Shown: piece after piece, positions 8,052 to 17,014 of the stretch
Layout: every line of letters begins with the position of its first letter
Numbering within the stretch: position 1 is the first letter of the stretch
From: an uncultured bacterium
Lineage (GTDB): Bacteria; Atribacterota; Atribacteria; Atribacterales; Caldatribacteriaceae
Assembly (NCBI GenBank): GCA_937922705.1
Contig: CALAIW010000010.1
Span: 119,262-183,261, forward strand
Reading direction: 5' to 3'
Length of the DNA stretch: 64,000 nucleotides
Made by a program: the position numbers and the translations under genes
Notes under the pieces: generated by a model
Told to the model about the DNA's origin: nothing
Databases searched by the model: none
Seen by the model: the letters and a program-made list of their open reading frames with translations, nothing else

Positions 8052-11000
8052 CAGCTTCCCTCCTCCGCAAGAGCCATTTCCTGGTATCGTTTCATGACCT
8101 TTTCAAGGTCACAACGAAGGCAGCGAGCAGCTTCTCTCCGTGCGTCCTCTTCATCAAAGCAGAGTTTTACCTCTGCAAAGCCCCGGATTCGTTCCGCAAC
8201 GGGAAGTTGCGGTGGGTGAACTCTTGGAACTTCCTCCAATACCGGAGGTTCCTCAATAACCCGAGGTCTCTCTGGACGAACAACGGTTTCCTCCTCTTCT
8301 TTCTTCTTCCTACGAAGGTATTCGTGGATGCTATAAGCTGCTTTCTTTCCAAGGGCCATGGCGTGAACAACCGTCGCTTCCTGCCCTACGGCATCTCCTC
8401 CAGCAAAAACGCCCTCAAGAGAAGTGGAAAGCGTATACCGGTCAACCTTAATATTCCCCCAGGCATCAAGTTCAAGACCTTCAATAATACCTGTAAGGTC
8501 TGGCTTTTGACCTACTGCACTTACGACAAGGTCACACTCAAGAAAGAGTTCTGCTCCTTCAACAGGAATGGGTCTCCTTCGTCCACTTCGATCGAACTCC
8601 CCAAGACGCATTCTCTGGAAACGCATCCCCTTAACTCTGCCATTCTCCCCTACCACCTCTAAAGGAGCGACAAGGAAGTGGAAAATAACTCCTTCCTTTT
8701 CAGCATCCTCTATTTCCTCAGGAATAGCAGGCATCTCACTCCTCGTACGACGATACGCCACGTGGACCTCTGCTCCAAGACGAAGGAGAGTTCTTGCTGC
8801 ATCCATTGCTGCATTCCCTCCTCCCACAACAACAGCCCTCTTTGGTCTCGGAGTCTCCTCGCCAAGGTTGAACCGTTTTAGGAACTCTAAGGCTGGTACA
8901 ACTCCCTCGAGATTTTCTCCTGGGACACCAAGAGGAATGTTCTTCCAGGCTCCAATACCAAGAAAGACAGCGTCAAATTTTTCTCGAAGCTCAGAGAGCG
9001 TAAAGTCCTTTCCCAAAGCTTTGTTACACTCGATACGTACTCCCAAAGATCTTATCTGCGCAAGATCGTACTCCAGTGCCTCCCGGGGGAGGCGATAGGG
9101 AGGTATACCAGCAACAAGCATACCGCCAGCCACAGGCAGAGCCTCAAACACGGTCACATCGTAACCAAAGCGAGCGAGATAATAGGCACAGGTAAGACCC
9201 GCAGGACCAGAACCAACCACGGCAACAGAAGCATCTCGCTTCTTTTCAAGAACGACAGGAAGGACAATACGGTTCTTTCGAGCATAATCCGCAACAAACC
9301 GCTTAATATCATCAATAGCCACAGGTTCATCAAGCTGTCCTCTCCGACACTTTGACTCACAAGGTTTGTGGCAGACCCGGCCGCATACCGAGGGAAGAGG
9401 ATTATCCTCCCGAATCGCTTCAAGTGCCCCAATGTAGTTACCTTCTTTCACTAAAGCCACATATGCTGGAATATCAATTCCCAGGGGACAAGCATGCTGA
9501 CAGGGAGCGCGGAAAAGCGCCCGGCACACTACTGCAGGACAACGTTTTTCCCGAATGTGAGCCTCATATTCGTCACGAAAGTACCGGAGCGTACTGAGAA
9601 CAGGGTTTGGAGCCGTCTGCCCAAGTCCACAAAGTGCCGTCGACTTAATCTGTTCGGCGAGGTCCTCAAGGAGCTCAATATCCCCTTCTTTTCCCTCTCC
9701 AGCCACAATGCGTTCTAAAATTTCGAGCATCCTCTTTGTTCCGATGCGGCAGGGTGTGCACTTCCCACAAGATTCGTCTTGGACAAACTCAAGGAAAAAG
9801 CGGGCAAGGTCCACCATACAGGTATCCTCATCCATTACAATGAGTCCACCAGATCCCATAATAGCACCGAGTTCCTTCAAGGAATCGTAATCAATTTGTA
9901 CGTTTAAGTGCTCAACAGGGATGCAACCACCGGAAGGACCGCCAATTTGAACAGCTTTGAGTTTTTTCCCGTCGCGTATCCCTCCACCAAGGTCATACAC
10001 TATCTCACCAAGGGTAATACCCATCGGAACTTCAACCAGACCGGTATTAACCACATCACCTGCCAGAGCAAAGACTTTTGTTCCTTTACTGCTTTCAGTT
10101 CCAATGCTTCGGAACCATTCCGGACCGTTGAGAATAATAGGTGGAATGTTGGCGTATGTTTCGACATTATTAATGACTGTCGGTTGTCCCCAAAGACCCT
10201 GCTGTGCAGGAAAGGGAGGCTTAGGACGAGGCATTCCACGCTTCCCCTCAACAGAAGCGATAAGAGCTGTCTCCTCTCCACAGACAAAAGCCCCTGCACC
10301 AATCCGGATTTTGATATCAAACGCAAACCCTGTACCAAGAATATTTTCTCCTAAAAAACCATACTCCCGAGCCTGTTCGAGAGCGTGTTGCAAGCGTTCC
10401 ACAGCAAGTGGGTACTCAGCCCGAACGTAAATGTACCCTTCACGAGCCCCTACCGCATACCCAGCAATGGCCATAGCTTCAAGGACAGAGTGGGGATCTC
10501 CTTCAAGAATACTTCTATCCATAAAGGCTCCAGGATCCCCTTCGTCAGCGTTGCAGATAACGTACTTTCGCTCACCCCGAGCTTTTCTTGTGAACTCCCA
10601 TTTGAGACCTGTAGGAAATCCTGCACCCCCTCGCCCTCGAAGGCCAGATCGCTTTACCACTTCGATGACCTCTTCAGGGGTCATCTCGGTAAGAACCTTG
10701 GCCAGAGCCATGTACCCATCTCGAGCAATGTATTCTTCGATGTTTAGGGGATCGATAAGACCGCAATTTCGAAGGGCGATCTTCTTCTGTTTTTCAAAAA
10801 AAGCAATTTCTCGAAGGAATTTTTTTCGCTCTTCCTGAGGTGGCTGGTACAAGAGGCGCTCAACCACTCGCCCTTTTAGGAGGTGTTCCTCCACAATCTC
10901 CTTAGCATCTTCTGGAGTAAGCTTTTGATAAAACACCCCTTCAGGGTAAATAATAGCCAGGGGACCAAGATTGCAAGGACCAACACAACCGGTCTCAATG

Positions 11001-11131
11001 AGGCGCACTTCCCCTTCAAGACCATTTCGTTGCATCTCTCTGAGAAATGCCTCTTTTACTTTAAGAGCTCCTGAAGAAATACACGCTGCACCAGCGCAGA
11101 GAAGTACTTGGTTCCGCTCAAGACCTGCCAT
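8051..11131 (-). CDS. NuoF/HndC-like subunit fused to GltD/NfnB-type NAD(P)H flavoprotein
   Basis: A 1026-residue fusion. Residues 1-110 are a thioredoxin-like [2Fe-2S] domain with ligands CAGAAC and CVGPC. Next come the FMN/NAD-binding 51-kDa domain (GRGGAGFPTGLKWEF, GAGAFVCGEETALIAS), SLBB and [4Fe-4S] motif ESCGKCTPCRIG. At about residue 540 the sequence passes into a GltD-like module: two [4Fe-4S] Cys clusters (CQHACPLGIDIPAY; CGRVCHKPCESKCRRG), an FAD dinucleotide fold (VVGSGPAGLTCAYYLARFG), an NAD(P)H fold (VVGGGNAAMDAARTLLRLG) and the FAD-closing VFAGGDAV. A Glu/Pro/Val-rich linker and a small Cys motif (CLRC) end the protein. The GltD part replaces the ferredoxin tail normal for HndC. 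Two flavin/pyridine-nucleotide sites on one chain suggest coupling of NADH, NADPH and H2 or ferredoxin; that is inference. Confidence 0.92.
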   Translation of the reverse strand: MAGLERNQVLLCAGAACISSGALKVKEAFLREMQRNGLEGEVRLIETGCVGPCNLGPLAIIYPEGVFYQKLTPEDAKEIVEEHLLKGRVVERLLYQPPQEERKKFLREIAFFEKQKKIALRNCGLIDPLNIEEYIARDGYMALAKVLTEMTPEEVIEVVKRSGLRGRGGAGFPTGLKWEFTRKARGERKYVICNADEGDPGAFMDRSILEGDPHSVLEAMAIAGYAVGAREGYIYVRAEYPLAVERLQHALEQAREYGFLGENILGTGFAFDIKIRIGAGAFVCGEETALIASVEGKRGMPRPKPPFPAQQGLWGQPTVINNVETYANIPPIILNGPEWFRSIGTESSKGTKVFALAGDVVNTGLVEVPMGITLGEIVYDLGGGIRDGKKLKAVQIGGPSGGCIPVEHLNVQIDYDSLKELGAIMGSGGLIVMDEDTCMVDLARFFLEFVQDESCGKCTPCRIGTKRMLEILERIVAGEGKEGDIELLEDLAEQIKSTALCGLGQTAPNPVLSTLRYFRDEYEAHIREKRCPAVVCRALFRAPCQHACPLGIDIPAYVALVKEGNYIGALEAIREDNPLPSVCGRVCHKPCESKCRRGQLDEPVAIDDIKRFVADYARKNRIVLPVVLEKKRDASVAVVGSGPAGLTCAYYLARFGYDVTVFEALPVAGGMLVAGIPPYRLPREALEYDLAQIRSLGVRIECNKALGKDFTLSELREKFDAVFLGIGAWKNIPLGVPGENLEGVVPALEFLKRFNLGEETPRPKRAVVVGGGNAAMDAARTLLRLGAEVHVAYRRTRSEMPAIPEEIEDAEKEGVIFHFLVAPLEVVGENGRVKGMRFQRMRLGEFDRSGRRRPIPVEGAELFLECDLVVSAVGQKPDLTGIIEGLELDAWGNIKVDRYTLSTSLEGVFAGGDAVGQEATVVHAMALGKKAAYSIHEYLRRKKKEEEETVVRPERPRVIEEPPVLEEVPRVHPPQLPVAERIRGFAEVKLCFDEEDARREAARCLRCDLEKVMKRYQEMALAEEGS

Positions 11132-11148
11132 GCTCTTGCCTCCTAAGT

Positions 11149-11517
11149 TTACCGCTCAGTGTGAATAACCCATTCCCCAACAATGTGTCCGTTTACTAAG
11201 TGAGAAGCCACAATCTGGCGAGCCTTCTCAGGAGTAAGATCTCCATATATGACTCGCTCTGTCCCTTTCTCCACACTAACGAGAGGCTCCCGGTCACAAA
11301 GCCCAATGCATCCTGCCTGCGTGACTAGAACATTAGTAAGGCCTCTTTTAGCAATCTCATCAAGAATCGCCGCCATAACCTGCCGTGCTCCCGCAGCAAT
11401 ACCACATGTCCCCATATGAACAGTCACCTTATACTCTGCTTTCCCTTCCCGCAAGAAAGCCCTTTTTTGAGCTTCTTCTTTGATTTTCCTGAGGTCTTCA
11501 ATGCTTGTAATTTTCAC
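11149..11517 (-). CDS. HndB-like thioredoxin-fold ferredoxin
   Basis: A 122-residue small (2Fe-2S) ferredoxin-like protein: basic N-terminus, then MGTCGIAAGARQVM and GCIGLCD carrying the Cys ligands, and a C-terminal PEKARQIVASHLVNG helix like that at the end of NuoF N-domains. It matches HndB, the small subunit of NADP-reducing hydrogenases. It overlaps the ATPase gene upstream by 20 bp and lies 17 bp before the fused NuoF gene. Likely a docking or electron-relay subunit of the complex. Confidence 0.85.
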   Translation of the reverse strand: MKITSIEDLRKIKEEAQKRAFLREGKAEYKVTVHMGTCGIAAGARQVMAAILDEIAKRGLTNVLVTQAGCIGLCDREPLVSVEKGTERVIYGDLTPEKARQIVASHLVNGHIVGEWVIHTER

Positions 11518-12061
11518 GTTTTCCTCCCTCCCTCAGCAAGCTCTCCTGGTAGGCAATCCAATCCCGTAGAGGAACAAAAAATGCACTACTATTCTCCTCA
11601 ATGCCCAGTTTTTCAAAGAGTTCGCGGCTATTAAAGGACCAACCACTTCCATCAACCTCGTGAGAGAATACAAACTCTACCTCTGGATGCGAGACAAGGA
11701 GAACAGAGAGCGTTTCTGAAAGGTCTCCAAGCGGCGGAAGATCGATATGGCTTTTTTGAAACGTTACTTGTACTCTAGTTCCTTTTCCCTTTTCTGAAAT
11801 AATTTCTAGCTTTCCACCACACTGTGTAGCAAGCTGCGCAATAAGGGGAAGACCTATACCGACTCTTTTCCCCTTTGTCGAAAAGAAAGGGTCCAAAGCA
11901 CGCTTTTTTGTCTCCTCGTCCATTCCTACTCCGTCATCCTCGACAGTAATTTCCAGGAGATCCCTTTTCGAGTCTTCACAAACTGAAATCACAATTCTCT
12001 GTGCTCCCGCTCGAAGAGCGTTTTCTACAAGGTCAAGAATGTGCAGCGAGAGTTCCTTCAC
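11498..12061 (-). CDS. Stand-alone HATPase_c (histidine-kinase-like ATPase) protein
   Basis: A 187-residue protein holding only a GHKL ATPase domain: N box LHILDLVENAL, G1 box DDGVGM, F box DPFFSTKGK and G2 box GIGLPLIAQ. There is no phospho-acceptor His domain and no sensor. After about residue 110 the C-terminal part (SHPEVEFVFSHEVDGSGW) is not recognised. Similar short ATPases sit between the NuoE and HndB genes in hydrogenase operons of other anaerobes; the role is unknown (anti-sigma-like, assembly or regulation are options). It overlaps the downstream HndB gene by 20 bp. Confidence 0.82.
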   Translation of the reverse strand: MKELSLHILDLVENALRAGAQRIVISVCEDSKRDLLEITVEDDGVGMDEETKKRALDPFFSTKGKRVGIGLPLIAQLATQCGGKLEIISEKGKGTRVQVTFQKSHIDLPPLGDLSETLSVLLVSHPEVEFVFSHEVDGSGWSFNSRELFEKLGIEENSSAFFVPLRDWIAYQESLLREGGKRENYKH

Positions 12062-12069
12062 AAAAATAC

Positions 12070-12555
12070 CTACTCGTAGTTCTTAAGAATTTCCAAGACT
12101 TGCGAAGGATTCACTCGCTTGTGGATATCGTTATCCACACGCATTACTGGCGCAAGCCCACAGGCACCAGCACATCGCATGACCTCAAGGGAAAAGAGAC
12201 CGTCTGGTGTCACTCCTCCAACATCCACCTGAAGTTCCTTTCGGAGACGCTCGAGAATCTCCTGGCCACCCCGGACATAGCATGCCGTCCCCAAACACAC
12301 TTGGATAACATGCTTCCCGCGGGGCTTCATGGAAAAGAAGTGGTAGAACGTTACCACCCCATATACTTCACTTAGAGGAACACCAAGAACCTGGGAAACT
12401 TTCTTTAACGCCCAGGGGGGTAAGTATCCAAGGAGGTTCTGTACACTGTGCAAGGCTTGAATGAGTACACCTGGTTTTCCCCGAAAACCCTCAAGAATTT
12501 GTTCAAGAAGTTCTTCCTGTTCCTTAGATCCACGCTCTGCCACTGCTTGCGCCAT
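12070..12555 (-). CDS. NuoE-like [2Fe-2S] subunit (first gene of hydrogenase operon)
   Basis: A 161-residue NuoE/HndA-type ferredoxin with ligands CLGTAC (Cys-x4-Cys) and CAGAC (Cys-x3-Cys), and the typical helical start GFRGKPGVLIQALHSVQ. An upstream in-frame ATG at 12588 would lie in the promoter, whereas the ATG at 12555 has GGAGGAG about 5 bp ahead, so that start was chosen. It is the promoter-proximal gene of the hydrogenase operon. It shares only moderate similarity with the second NuoE at 7590-8051, so each NuoE may pair with its own NuoF. Confidence 0.92.
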   Translation of the reverse strand: MAQAVAERGSKEQEELLEQILEGFRGKPGVLIQALHSVQNLLGYLPPWALKKVSQVLGVPLSEVYGVVTFYHFFSMKPRGKHVIQVCLGTACYVRGGQEILERLRKELQVDVGGVTPDGLFSLEVMRCAGACGLAPVMRVDNDIHKRVNPSQVLEILKNYE

Positions 12556-12588
12556 CGTTTCTCCTCCCAAAGTACGCTTTTCCAGCAT

Positions 12589-12617
12589 ATTATAAACTAA
12601 GGCAAGAAATAGCTCAA
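12589..12617 (-). promoter_or_regulatory. Promoter of hydrogenase operon
   Basis: Reading the minus strand, TTGAGC (12617-12612) and a perfect TATAAT (12594-12589) are separated by 17 bp. The pair falls in the short gap between the clp stop and the first NuoE gene, about 35 bp ahead of its start codon. The hydrogenase operon can therefore be transcribed independently of the heat-shock operon, though read-through is also likely because no terminator hairpin is seen. Confidence 0.8.
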
Positions 12618-12627
12618 CATTTCAAGA

Positions 12628-15060
12628 CTATACCCTTACTTCTTCTTTTGCTCCAAGACGGCGAAGTTTCAAAATCCCATTTTCAAGATACACTTCAATA
12701 GTATCGCCAGGCTGGAAAGTGCCACGGATAAGCTCAGCTGAAAGGGGACTCTCTATAGTACGCTGGATAAGCCGTCGCAGTGGCCGAGCACCAAAGTCAG
12801 GATCATATCCTTGTTCAGCAAGGTATTCCCGAGCTTCTTCAGTAAGTACAATGTCCATGTTGTGCTCTTTAAGGCGTTTTCTGAGCCGAGCAACAAGAAG
12901 GTCAACAATGTCTTTGATTTCCTTTTTCCCAAGTGGGTGGAAAACGATGATTTCATCAATACGGTTTATAAATTCAGGCCTAAAGTACCGATGCACCTCT
13001 TCGAGAACGCGCTCCTTTATTCGTCGAATCTCTTCCTTCTTTTCCGGGTCAACATTCCGGAAATACTGGCTCCCCAAATTGGAGGTCATAACAACGACAG
13101 TATTTGAGAAGTCCACAGTTCTTCCCTGACCATCTGTAAGACGGCCATCGTCAAGAATCTGAAGGAATATATTGAATACATCAGGATGAGCTTTTTCAAT
13201 CTCATCGAAAAGGATAACCTGGTATGGTCTGCGACGCACAACCTCTGTGAGCTGTCCACCTTCTTCGTAACCGACATATCCTGGAGGTGCACCAATAAGT
13301 CGAGCAACAGAATGCTTCTCCATGTATTCGGACATGTCAATGCGCAACAATGCTTTTTCGTCCCCAAAAAGGAACTCAGCTAAGGCCTTAGCAAGCTCCG
13401 TCTTTCCCACCCCAGTAGGACCAAGGAAAAGAAAAGACCCAATGGGACGTCGTCCCTCAGATATGCCCGCCCGGGAACGACGAATAGCTTCTGCAACAGC
13501 GTGAACAGCTTCTTCTTGATCAATAACTCTTTTGTGGAGTTCCTCCTCCATGTTAAGAAGCCTTTTACGCTCCTCTTCGAGGAGTTTAGCCACTGGAATT
13601 CCTGTCCAGCTGGAAACAACCTCAGCAATGTCCTCTTCAGTTACCACCTCATTAAGCGAACGTTGCCTAAGCCACTTTTCTTTCTCCTCAAGGTAGCGTT
13701 TCTGCAAGGCCTCTGCTTCATCCCGAAGACGTGCGGCTTTCTCATACTCCTGAGCCTGTACAGCCGCCATGCCTTCTTTAGCCAACTCTTGCAAGCGTTC
13801 CTCCATTTCCCGCAGTTCTTGAGGAACATTCTCAAGCTCGATTCGCTTTTTACTTGCTGCTTCATCTACCAGGTCAATAGCCTTGTCTGGCAAGAACCGA
13901 TCGGTGATGTATTTACTGGCAAGCTCGCAAGCAGCACAAATAGCTTCATCGCTAATTTTTACCTTATGGTGCGCCTCGTACCGATCTCGCAGTCCTCGAA
14001 GAATTTCTTTCGTTTCCTCTACACTCGGCTCGCCTACATATACTGGTTGGAATCTTCGTTCCAGTGCTGGATCTTTTTCAATGTACTTCCGATACTCATC
14101 GAGGGTTGTAGCTCCAATACAGCGCAGTTCTCCTCGAGCAAGAGCAGGTTTCAGGAGATTTGCCGCATCTATAGCTCCTTCTGCTGCTCCCGCTCCCACC
14201 ACTGTGTGAAGCTCATCGATAAAGAGTATGATTTTGCCCTCTGACTTTTGAACCTCCTCGAGTACTGCCTTAAGGCGCTCCTCAAACTCTCCTCGAAACT
14301 TTGCCCCAGCAAGAAGCGCCCCCATATCGAGAGCTATTATCCGCTTATTTTTAAGGCTTTCTGGCACCTCGCCCTTTACAATTTTTTGGGCAAGACCCTC
14401 AACGATAGCCGTTTTTCCAACTCCTGGATCTCCTATAAGTACCGGGTTATTTTTAGTTCTCCGGCTAAGAATCTGAATGACACGGCGAATTTCCTCTTCC
14501 CTCCCAATGACTGGGTCGAGTTTCCCTTCACGAGCAAGCTGGGTGAGATCTCTTCCATACCGTTCTAGAGCCATATACTTGCCTTCAGCATGGGGATCCT
14601 CAACCCTTCGATGCCCGCGAATCTCCCGCAATGCACGATAGATTTTTTCAACCTCAATTCCATGAGAACGAAGAATACGGTAACTCGCCCCTGTCTCCTC
14701 CCGAACAATAGCAATAAGAAGGTGTTCCACTCCGACATACTCGTCTTTAAGTCGCTTTGCTTCCTCTTCTGCTCCACTCAGCACGGATTTAGCTCGAGGT
14801 GTGATATAAATCTGCATCTCTTGAGATCCTTGATAGTAGACTTTAGGATACCGCTCAAGGGCTTCTTCAAGTTCTTGCTCAAGTACCTTCGCACTAACTC
14901 CACACCGCTCAATGATTTGTGCAGCAAGACCTTCCGGCTGCTTAAGCAGAGCAAGTAAGAGGTGCTCAACATCAAGCTGATTATGATGGTATTCAATGAG
15001 AAGGTCTTGTGCCAGGGCAATAGCCTCTTTTGCTTTTTCCGTAAATTGCTCAAATCGCAT
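12628..15060 (-). CDS. Clp AAA+ chaperone, ClpB/ClpC type
   Basis: An 810-residue two-ring AAA+ unfoldase: Clp-N repeats (1-150), first AAA module ([25 protein letters not shown]), a short coiled middle segment with an UVR-like stretch ([17 protein letters not shown]), second AAA module ([29 protein letters not shown]) and the D2-small domain. The short middle domain is ClpC-like, but after [10 protein letters not shown] there is no VGF-type ClpP-binding loop, which points to a disaggregase like ClpB. ATG at 15060 was preferred over 15129 because GGGGAGG lies 9 bp upstream. It overlaps hspR by 11 bp in a heat-shock operon. Confidence 0.9.
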   Translation of the reverse strand: MRFEQFTEKAKEAIALAQDLLIEYHHNQLDVEHLLLALLKQPEGLAAQIIERCGVSAKVLEQELEEALERYPKVYYQGSQEMQIYITPRAKSVLSGAEEEAKRLKDEYVGVEHLLIAIVREETGASYRILRSHGIEVEKIYRALREIRGHRRVEDPHAEGKYMALERYGRDLTQLAREGKLDPVIGREEEIRRVIQILSRRTKNNPVLIGDPGVGKTAIVEGLAQKIVKGEVPESLKNKRIIALDMGALLAGAKFRGEFEERLKAVLEEVQKSEGKIILFIDELHTVVGAGAAEGAIDAANLLKPALARGELRCIGATTLDEYRKYIEKDPALERRFQPVYVGEPSVEETKEILRGLRDRYEAHHKVKISDEAICAACELASKYITDRFLPDKAIDLVDEAASKKRIELENVPQELREMEERLQELAKEGMAAVQAQEYEKAARLRDEAEALQKRYLEEKEKWLRQRSLNEVVTEEDIAEVVSSWTGIPVAKLLEEERKRLLNMEEELHKRVIDQEEAVHAVAEAIRRSRAGISEGRRPIGSFLFLGPTGVGKTELAKALAEFLFGDEKALLRIDMSEYMEKHSVARLIGAPPGYVGYEEGGQLTEVVRRRPYQVILFDEIEKAHPDVFNIFLQILDDGRLTDGQGRTVDFSNTVVVMTSNLGSQYFRNVDPEKKEEIRRIKERVLEEVHRYFRPEFINRIDEIIVFHPLGKKEIKDIVDLLVARLRKRLKEHNMDIVLTEEAREYLAEQGYDPDFGARPLRRLIQRTIESPLSAELIRGTFQPGDTIEVYLENGILKLRRLGAKEEVRV

Positions 15061-15370
15061 TGGTATCATCCTCCCCTTTTTGTCGCTCAAGCGCTTCTTT
15101 CTCCCTCCGAAGTCTTTCAAGCTGGTCACTCAATCTCAGAATAATCTCAACCCCCGCGAGATTCACTCCCATGTCTTGAGTCAAAACCTTAATGCGCCGA
15201 ATTCGTTCCACATCACTCTGAGTGTAAAAGCGTATGTTCCCTTTTCCCCGCTTTGGGGTAATCAAACCAACCCGCTCATAGTAGCGGAGCGTCTGAGGAT
15301 GCACTTGGGTCATCTCCGCTACAACCCCAATGGTTAAGTACTCTGCATTCTGTGAGGATTTCCTCCTCAT
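15050..15370 (-). CDS. hspR: Heat-shock repressor HspR (MerR family)
   Basis: A 106-residue MerR-type regulator. The HTH reads [20 protein letters not shown] followed by [19 protein letters not shown], and a short C-terminal coiled coil ([14 protein letters not shown]) gives dimerisation. HspR represses chaperone operons and is usually encoded beside dnaK/dnaJ/clpB. Here it lies between dnaJ and clp in one operon, so autoregulation via the palindrome at 16970-16990 is likely. No dnaK or grpE is in the window. Confidence 0.9.
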   Translation of the reverse strand: MRRKSSQNAEYLTIGVVAEMTQVHPQTLRYYERVGLITPKRGKGNIRFYTQSDVERIRRIKVLTQDMGVNLAGVEIILRLSDQLERLRREKEALERQKGEDDTNAI

Positions 15371-15384
15371 ACCTTATACCCCCT

Positions 15385-16440
15385 TCACGCACTGAGGAGA
15401 TGCCGCCTGGGATTTTCTCGTCGAAGCGCGGCAAACTCCCGAAGGAGCTCCTTCTCTCTTTCACTAAGGCCTTGAGGAACTACCACCTGAACCCTTACCA
15501 GCTGATCTCCTCGACCATGATTACCTTTTTTGGGGAATCCTAAACCCCGCAAACGGAATACCGTTCCATTTTGCGTCTCTGGGGGAATCTTCATACGAAC
15601 CTTTCCGGTTAAAGTCGGCACCTCAACTTCCGCTCCCAAGGCAGCTTCAGCAAAAGTTACCGGCAAATCCAGGGAGACGTCATCTCCCTCTCTTCTAAAA
15701 AACGCATGAGGACGTACACGGACTTGAAGGTATAAGTCCCTCCCAGCTGCCACCTTTGGCACTCTAAGCCTTGTGCCATCACCAACCCCAGGAGGAATAC
15801 TTACGTTTACCGTCTTACTCCTCCTTTGTACTCCTTCTCCTCCACAGGCGTAACATCGTACACCTGTCCTTTCCCTTCCTGTACCTCCGCACGATGGGCA
15901 GATTTCCTCATACTCCACGCGAATGTTTCGACTTGTTCCATGAAAACTTTCTTCAAAGGATACTTCCACCTCTTGCGTAAGGTCCTGCTGTTCCTCTACC
16001 GTAGCAAACCCCCCTGGAGCCTTAGAGAAGCGGAAGGTCGTTGCTCTTCGAGAGCGAAGCCCTTCACCTAGGAGATCACCAAAAAATACCTTAAAGAAGT
16101 CACTAAAGTCGCCAAACTCGAAGTCGGTTTCGAAACGGGATGAAGAAGTCTGCGCTGATGCACCATACCGATTGTAAAAATCCCGCCAGAAGGCCTCGGT
16201 ATCTCTCTGACCATATGTCGCCCAAGCTGTACCAAGTTCATCGTAGCGCTTGCGCTTTTCGGGATCGCTCAGGACTTCATACGCTTCGTTAATCTCCTTG
16301 AACTTGCGCTCTGCCTCTTTATCACCGGGGTTGAGATCAGGGTGGTACTTCCGCGCCAGACGACGATATGCCCTCTTTATCTCCTTTTCGTCAGCATTCC
16401 GTGGTACACCGAGTATAGCATAGTAATCCTTAAATTCCAT
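15385..16440 (-). CDS. dnaJ: DnaJ co-chaperone with reduced zinc finger
   Basis: This 351-residue J-protein has an N-terminal J domain with HPD ([20 protein letters not shown]), a Gly/Phe-poor linker (70-130, [19 protein letters not shown]), a zinc region and the C-terminal peptide-binding domains ending with [14 protein letters not shown]. Only two CxxCxGxG motifs are present (CPSCGGTG and CYACGGEG) rather than four. It stimulates DnaK ATPase. RBS GAGGGGG lies shortly ahead of the ATG at 16440. It is the second gene of the heat-shock operon. Confidence 0.92.
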   Translation of the reverse strand: MEFKDYYAILGVPRNADEKEIKRAYRRLARKYHPDLNPGDKEAERKFKEINEAYEVLSDPEKRKRYDELGTAWATYGQRDTEAFWRDFYNRYGASAQTSSSRFETDFEFGDFSDFFKVFFGDLLGEGLRSRRATTFRFSKAPGGFATVEEQQDLTQEVEVSFEESFHGTSRNIRVEYEEICPSCGGTGRERTGVRCYACGGEGVQRRSKTVNVSIPPGVGDGTRLRVPKVAAGRDLYLQVRVRPHAFFRREGDDVSLDLPVTFAEAALGAEVEVPTLTGKVRMKIPPETQNGTVFRLRGLGFPKKGNHGRGDQLVRVQVVVPQGLSEREKELLREFAALRRENPRRHLLSA

Positions 16441-16458
16441 ATCACAACCCCCTCAGAG

Positions 16459-16478
16459 AGGGGGGAGAAATCCCCCCT
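16459..16478. terminator. G/C-rich hairpin between hsp20 and dnaJ
   Basis: A 7-bp stem (AGGGGGG / CCCCCCT) with a 6-nt loop overlaps the hsp20 stop codon and sits about 18 bp before the dnaJ start. No U-run follows on the minus strand, so it is more likely an attenuator or an RNA stabiliser that sets the hsp20:dnaJ ratio than a full terminator. Confidence 0.5.
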
Positions 16479-16906
16479 TAACCTTCCTGAATGACAACCT
16501 TCCTCGCTTTTCCTTCCTCAGCCTTAGGCAAGCGAATCTCCAGAACTCCATTCCGGTATGTTGCCGTAACTCTATCAATATCTACAGGGACTCGAAGAGC
16601 AAAAGTTCGAGAAAAGGGTCCAAAAACTCTCTCCTGACGAAGAAAACGAGCCTTGTCATCGAGGGGCTTTCGTTCCCCTTTTACGGTAATCTGATCTCCT
16701 GAAACGCTGACGTCAATATCCTTTTGATCCACTCCAGGAAGGTCGAAAAGAAGAAGAATCTCCTTCTCCTCCTCTACCACATCAACCGGGGGAACCCACA
16801 CTTCTCTTTGCTGCTCACGAGTCGAAAGAGTTTCTTCCACCAGACGAGCGATACGCTCCTGCAAATCGGCAATGTCGCGCCACAAATCGAACCGCGGAAT
16901 AACCAT
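16478..16906 (-). CDS. Small heat-shock protein Hsp20 (first copy)
   Basis: A 142-residue alpha-crystallin-domain protein with a short N-terminal helix (DLWRDIADLQERIARLVEE), the domain start WVPPVDVVEEEKEILLLFDL, core DISVSGDQ-like strand (DIDVSVSGDQITVKGER) and the family signature RNGVLEIRLPKAE near the C-terminus. It is an ATP-independent holdase. It is first in the operon hsp20-dnaJ-hspR-clp, directly behind a strong promoter, with RBS GGAGGTG before the ATG. A second paralogue is at 31531-31974. Confidence 0.95.
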   Translation of the reverse strand: MVIPRFDLWRDIADLQERIARLVEETLSTREQQREVWVPPVDVVEEEKEILLLFDLPGVDQKDIDVSVSGDQITVKGERKPLDDKARFLRQERVFGPFSRTFALRVPVDIDRVTATYRNGVLEIRLPKAEEGKARKVVIQEG

Positions 16907-16949
16907 GATGCTTCACCTCCGTTTTACCTTCTTTGACTTTTCACGGAAG

Positions 16950-16978
16950 ATTATAGAAAGGATTCGAGGCTTTGTCAA
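16950..16978 (-). promoter_or_regulatory. Promoter of heat-shock operon
   Basis: On the minus strand a perfect TTGACA (16978-16973) and perfect TATAAT (16955-16950) are spaced by exactly 17 bp, about 45 bp before the hsp20 start. Such a consensus sigma-70-type promoter fits a gene set controlled by a repressor rather than an alternative sigma factor. Confidence 0.9.
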
Positions 16979-16990
16979 GAATTGTCAAAG
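16970..16990. promoter_or_regulatory. Palindromic operator, probable HspR site
   Basis: The 21-bp element has the symmetric form CTTTGnCAAnnnTTGnCAAAG and overlaps the -35 hexamer of the hsp20 promoter. It resembles in layout, not exactly in sequence, the HAIR element (CTTGAGT-N7-ACTCAAG) of actinobacterial HspR. The hspR gene two positions downstream makes HspR the likely ligand. Confidence 0.6.
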
Positions 16991-17014
16991 AGAGGGGGAC
17001 AAAAAAGCAATACG

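Noticed and set aside
5931..11131. Assembly artefact as the source of the near-identical NuoF tracts
   Set aside because: Identical blocks are interrupted by clearly different sequence, and each copy has its own fused or truncated ends, so a collapsed or duplicated contig does not explain it.
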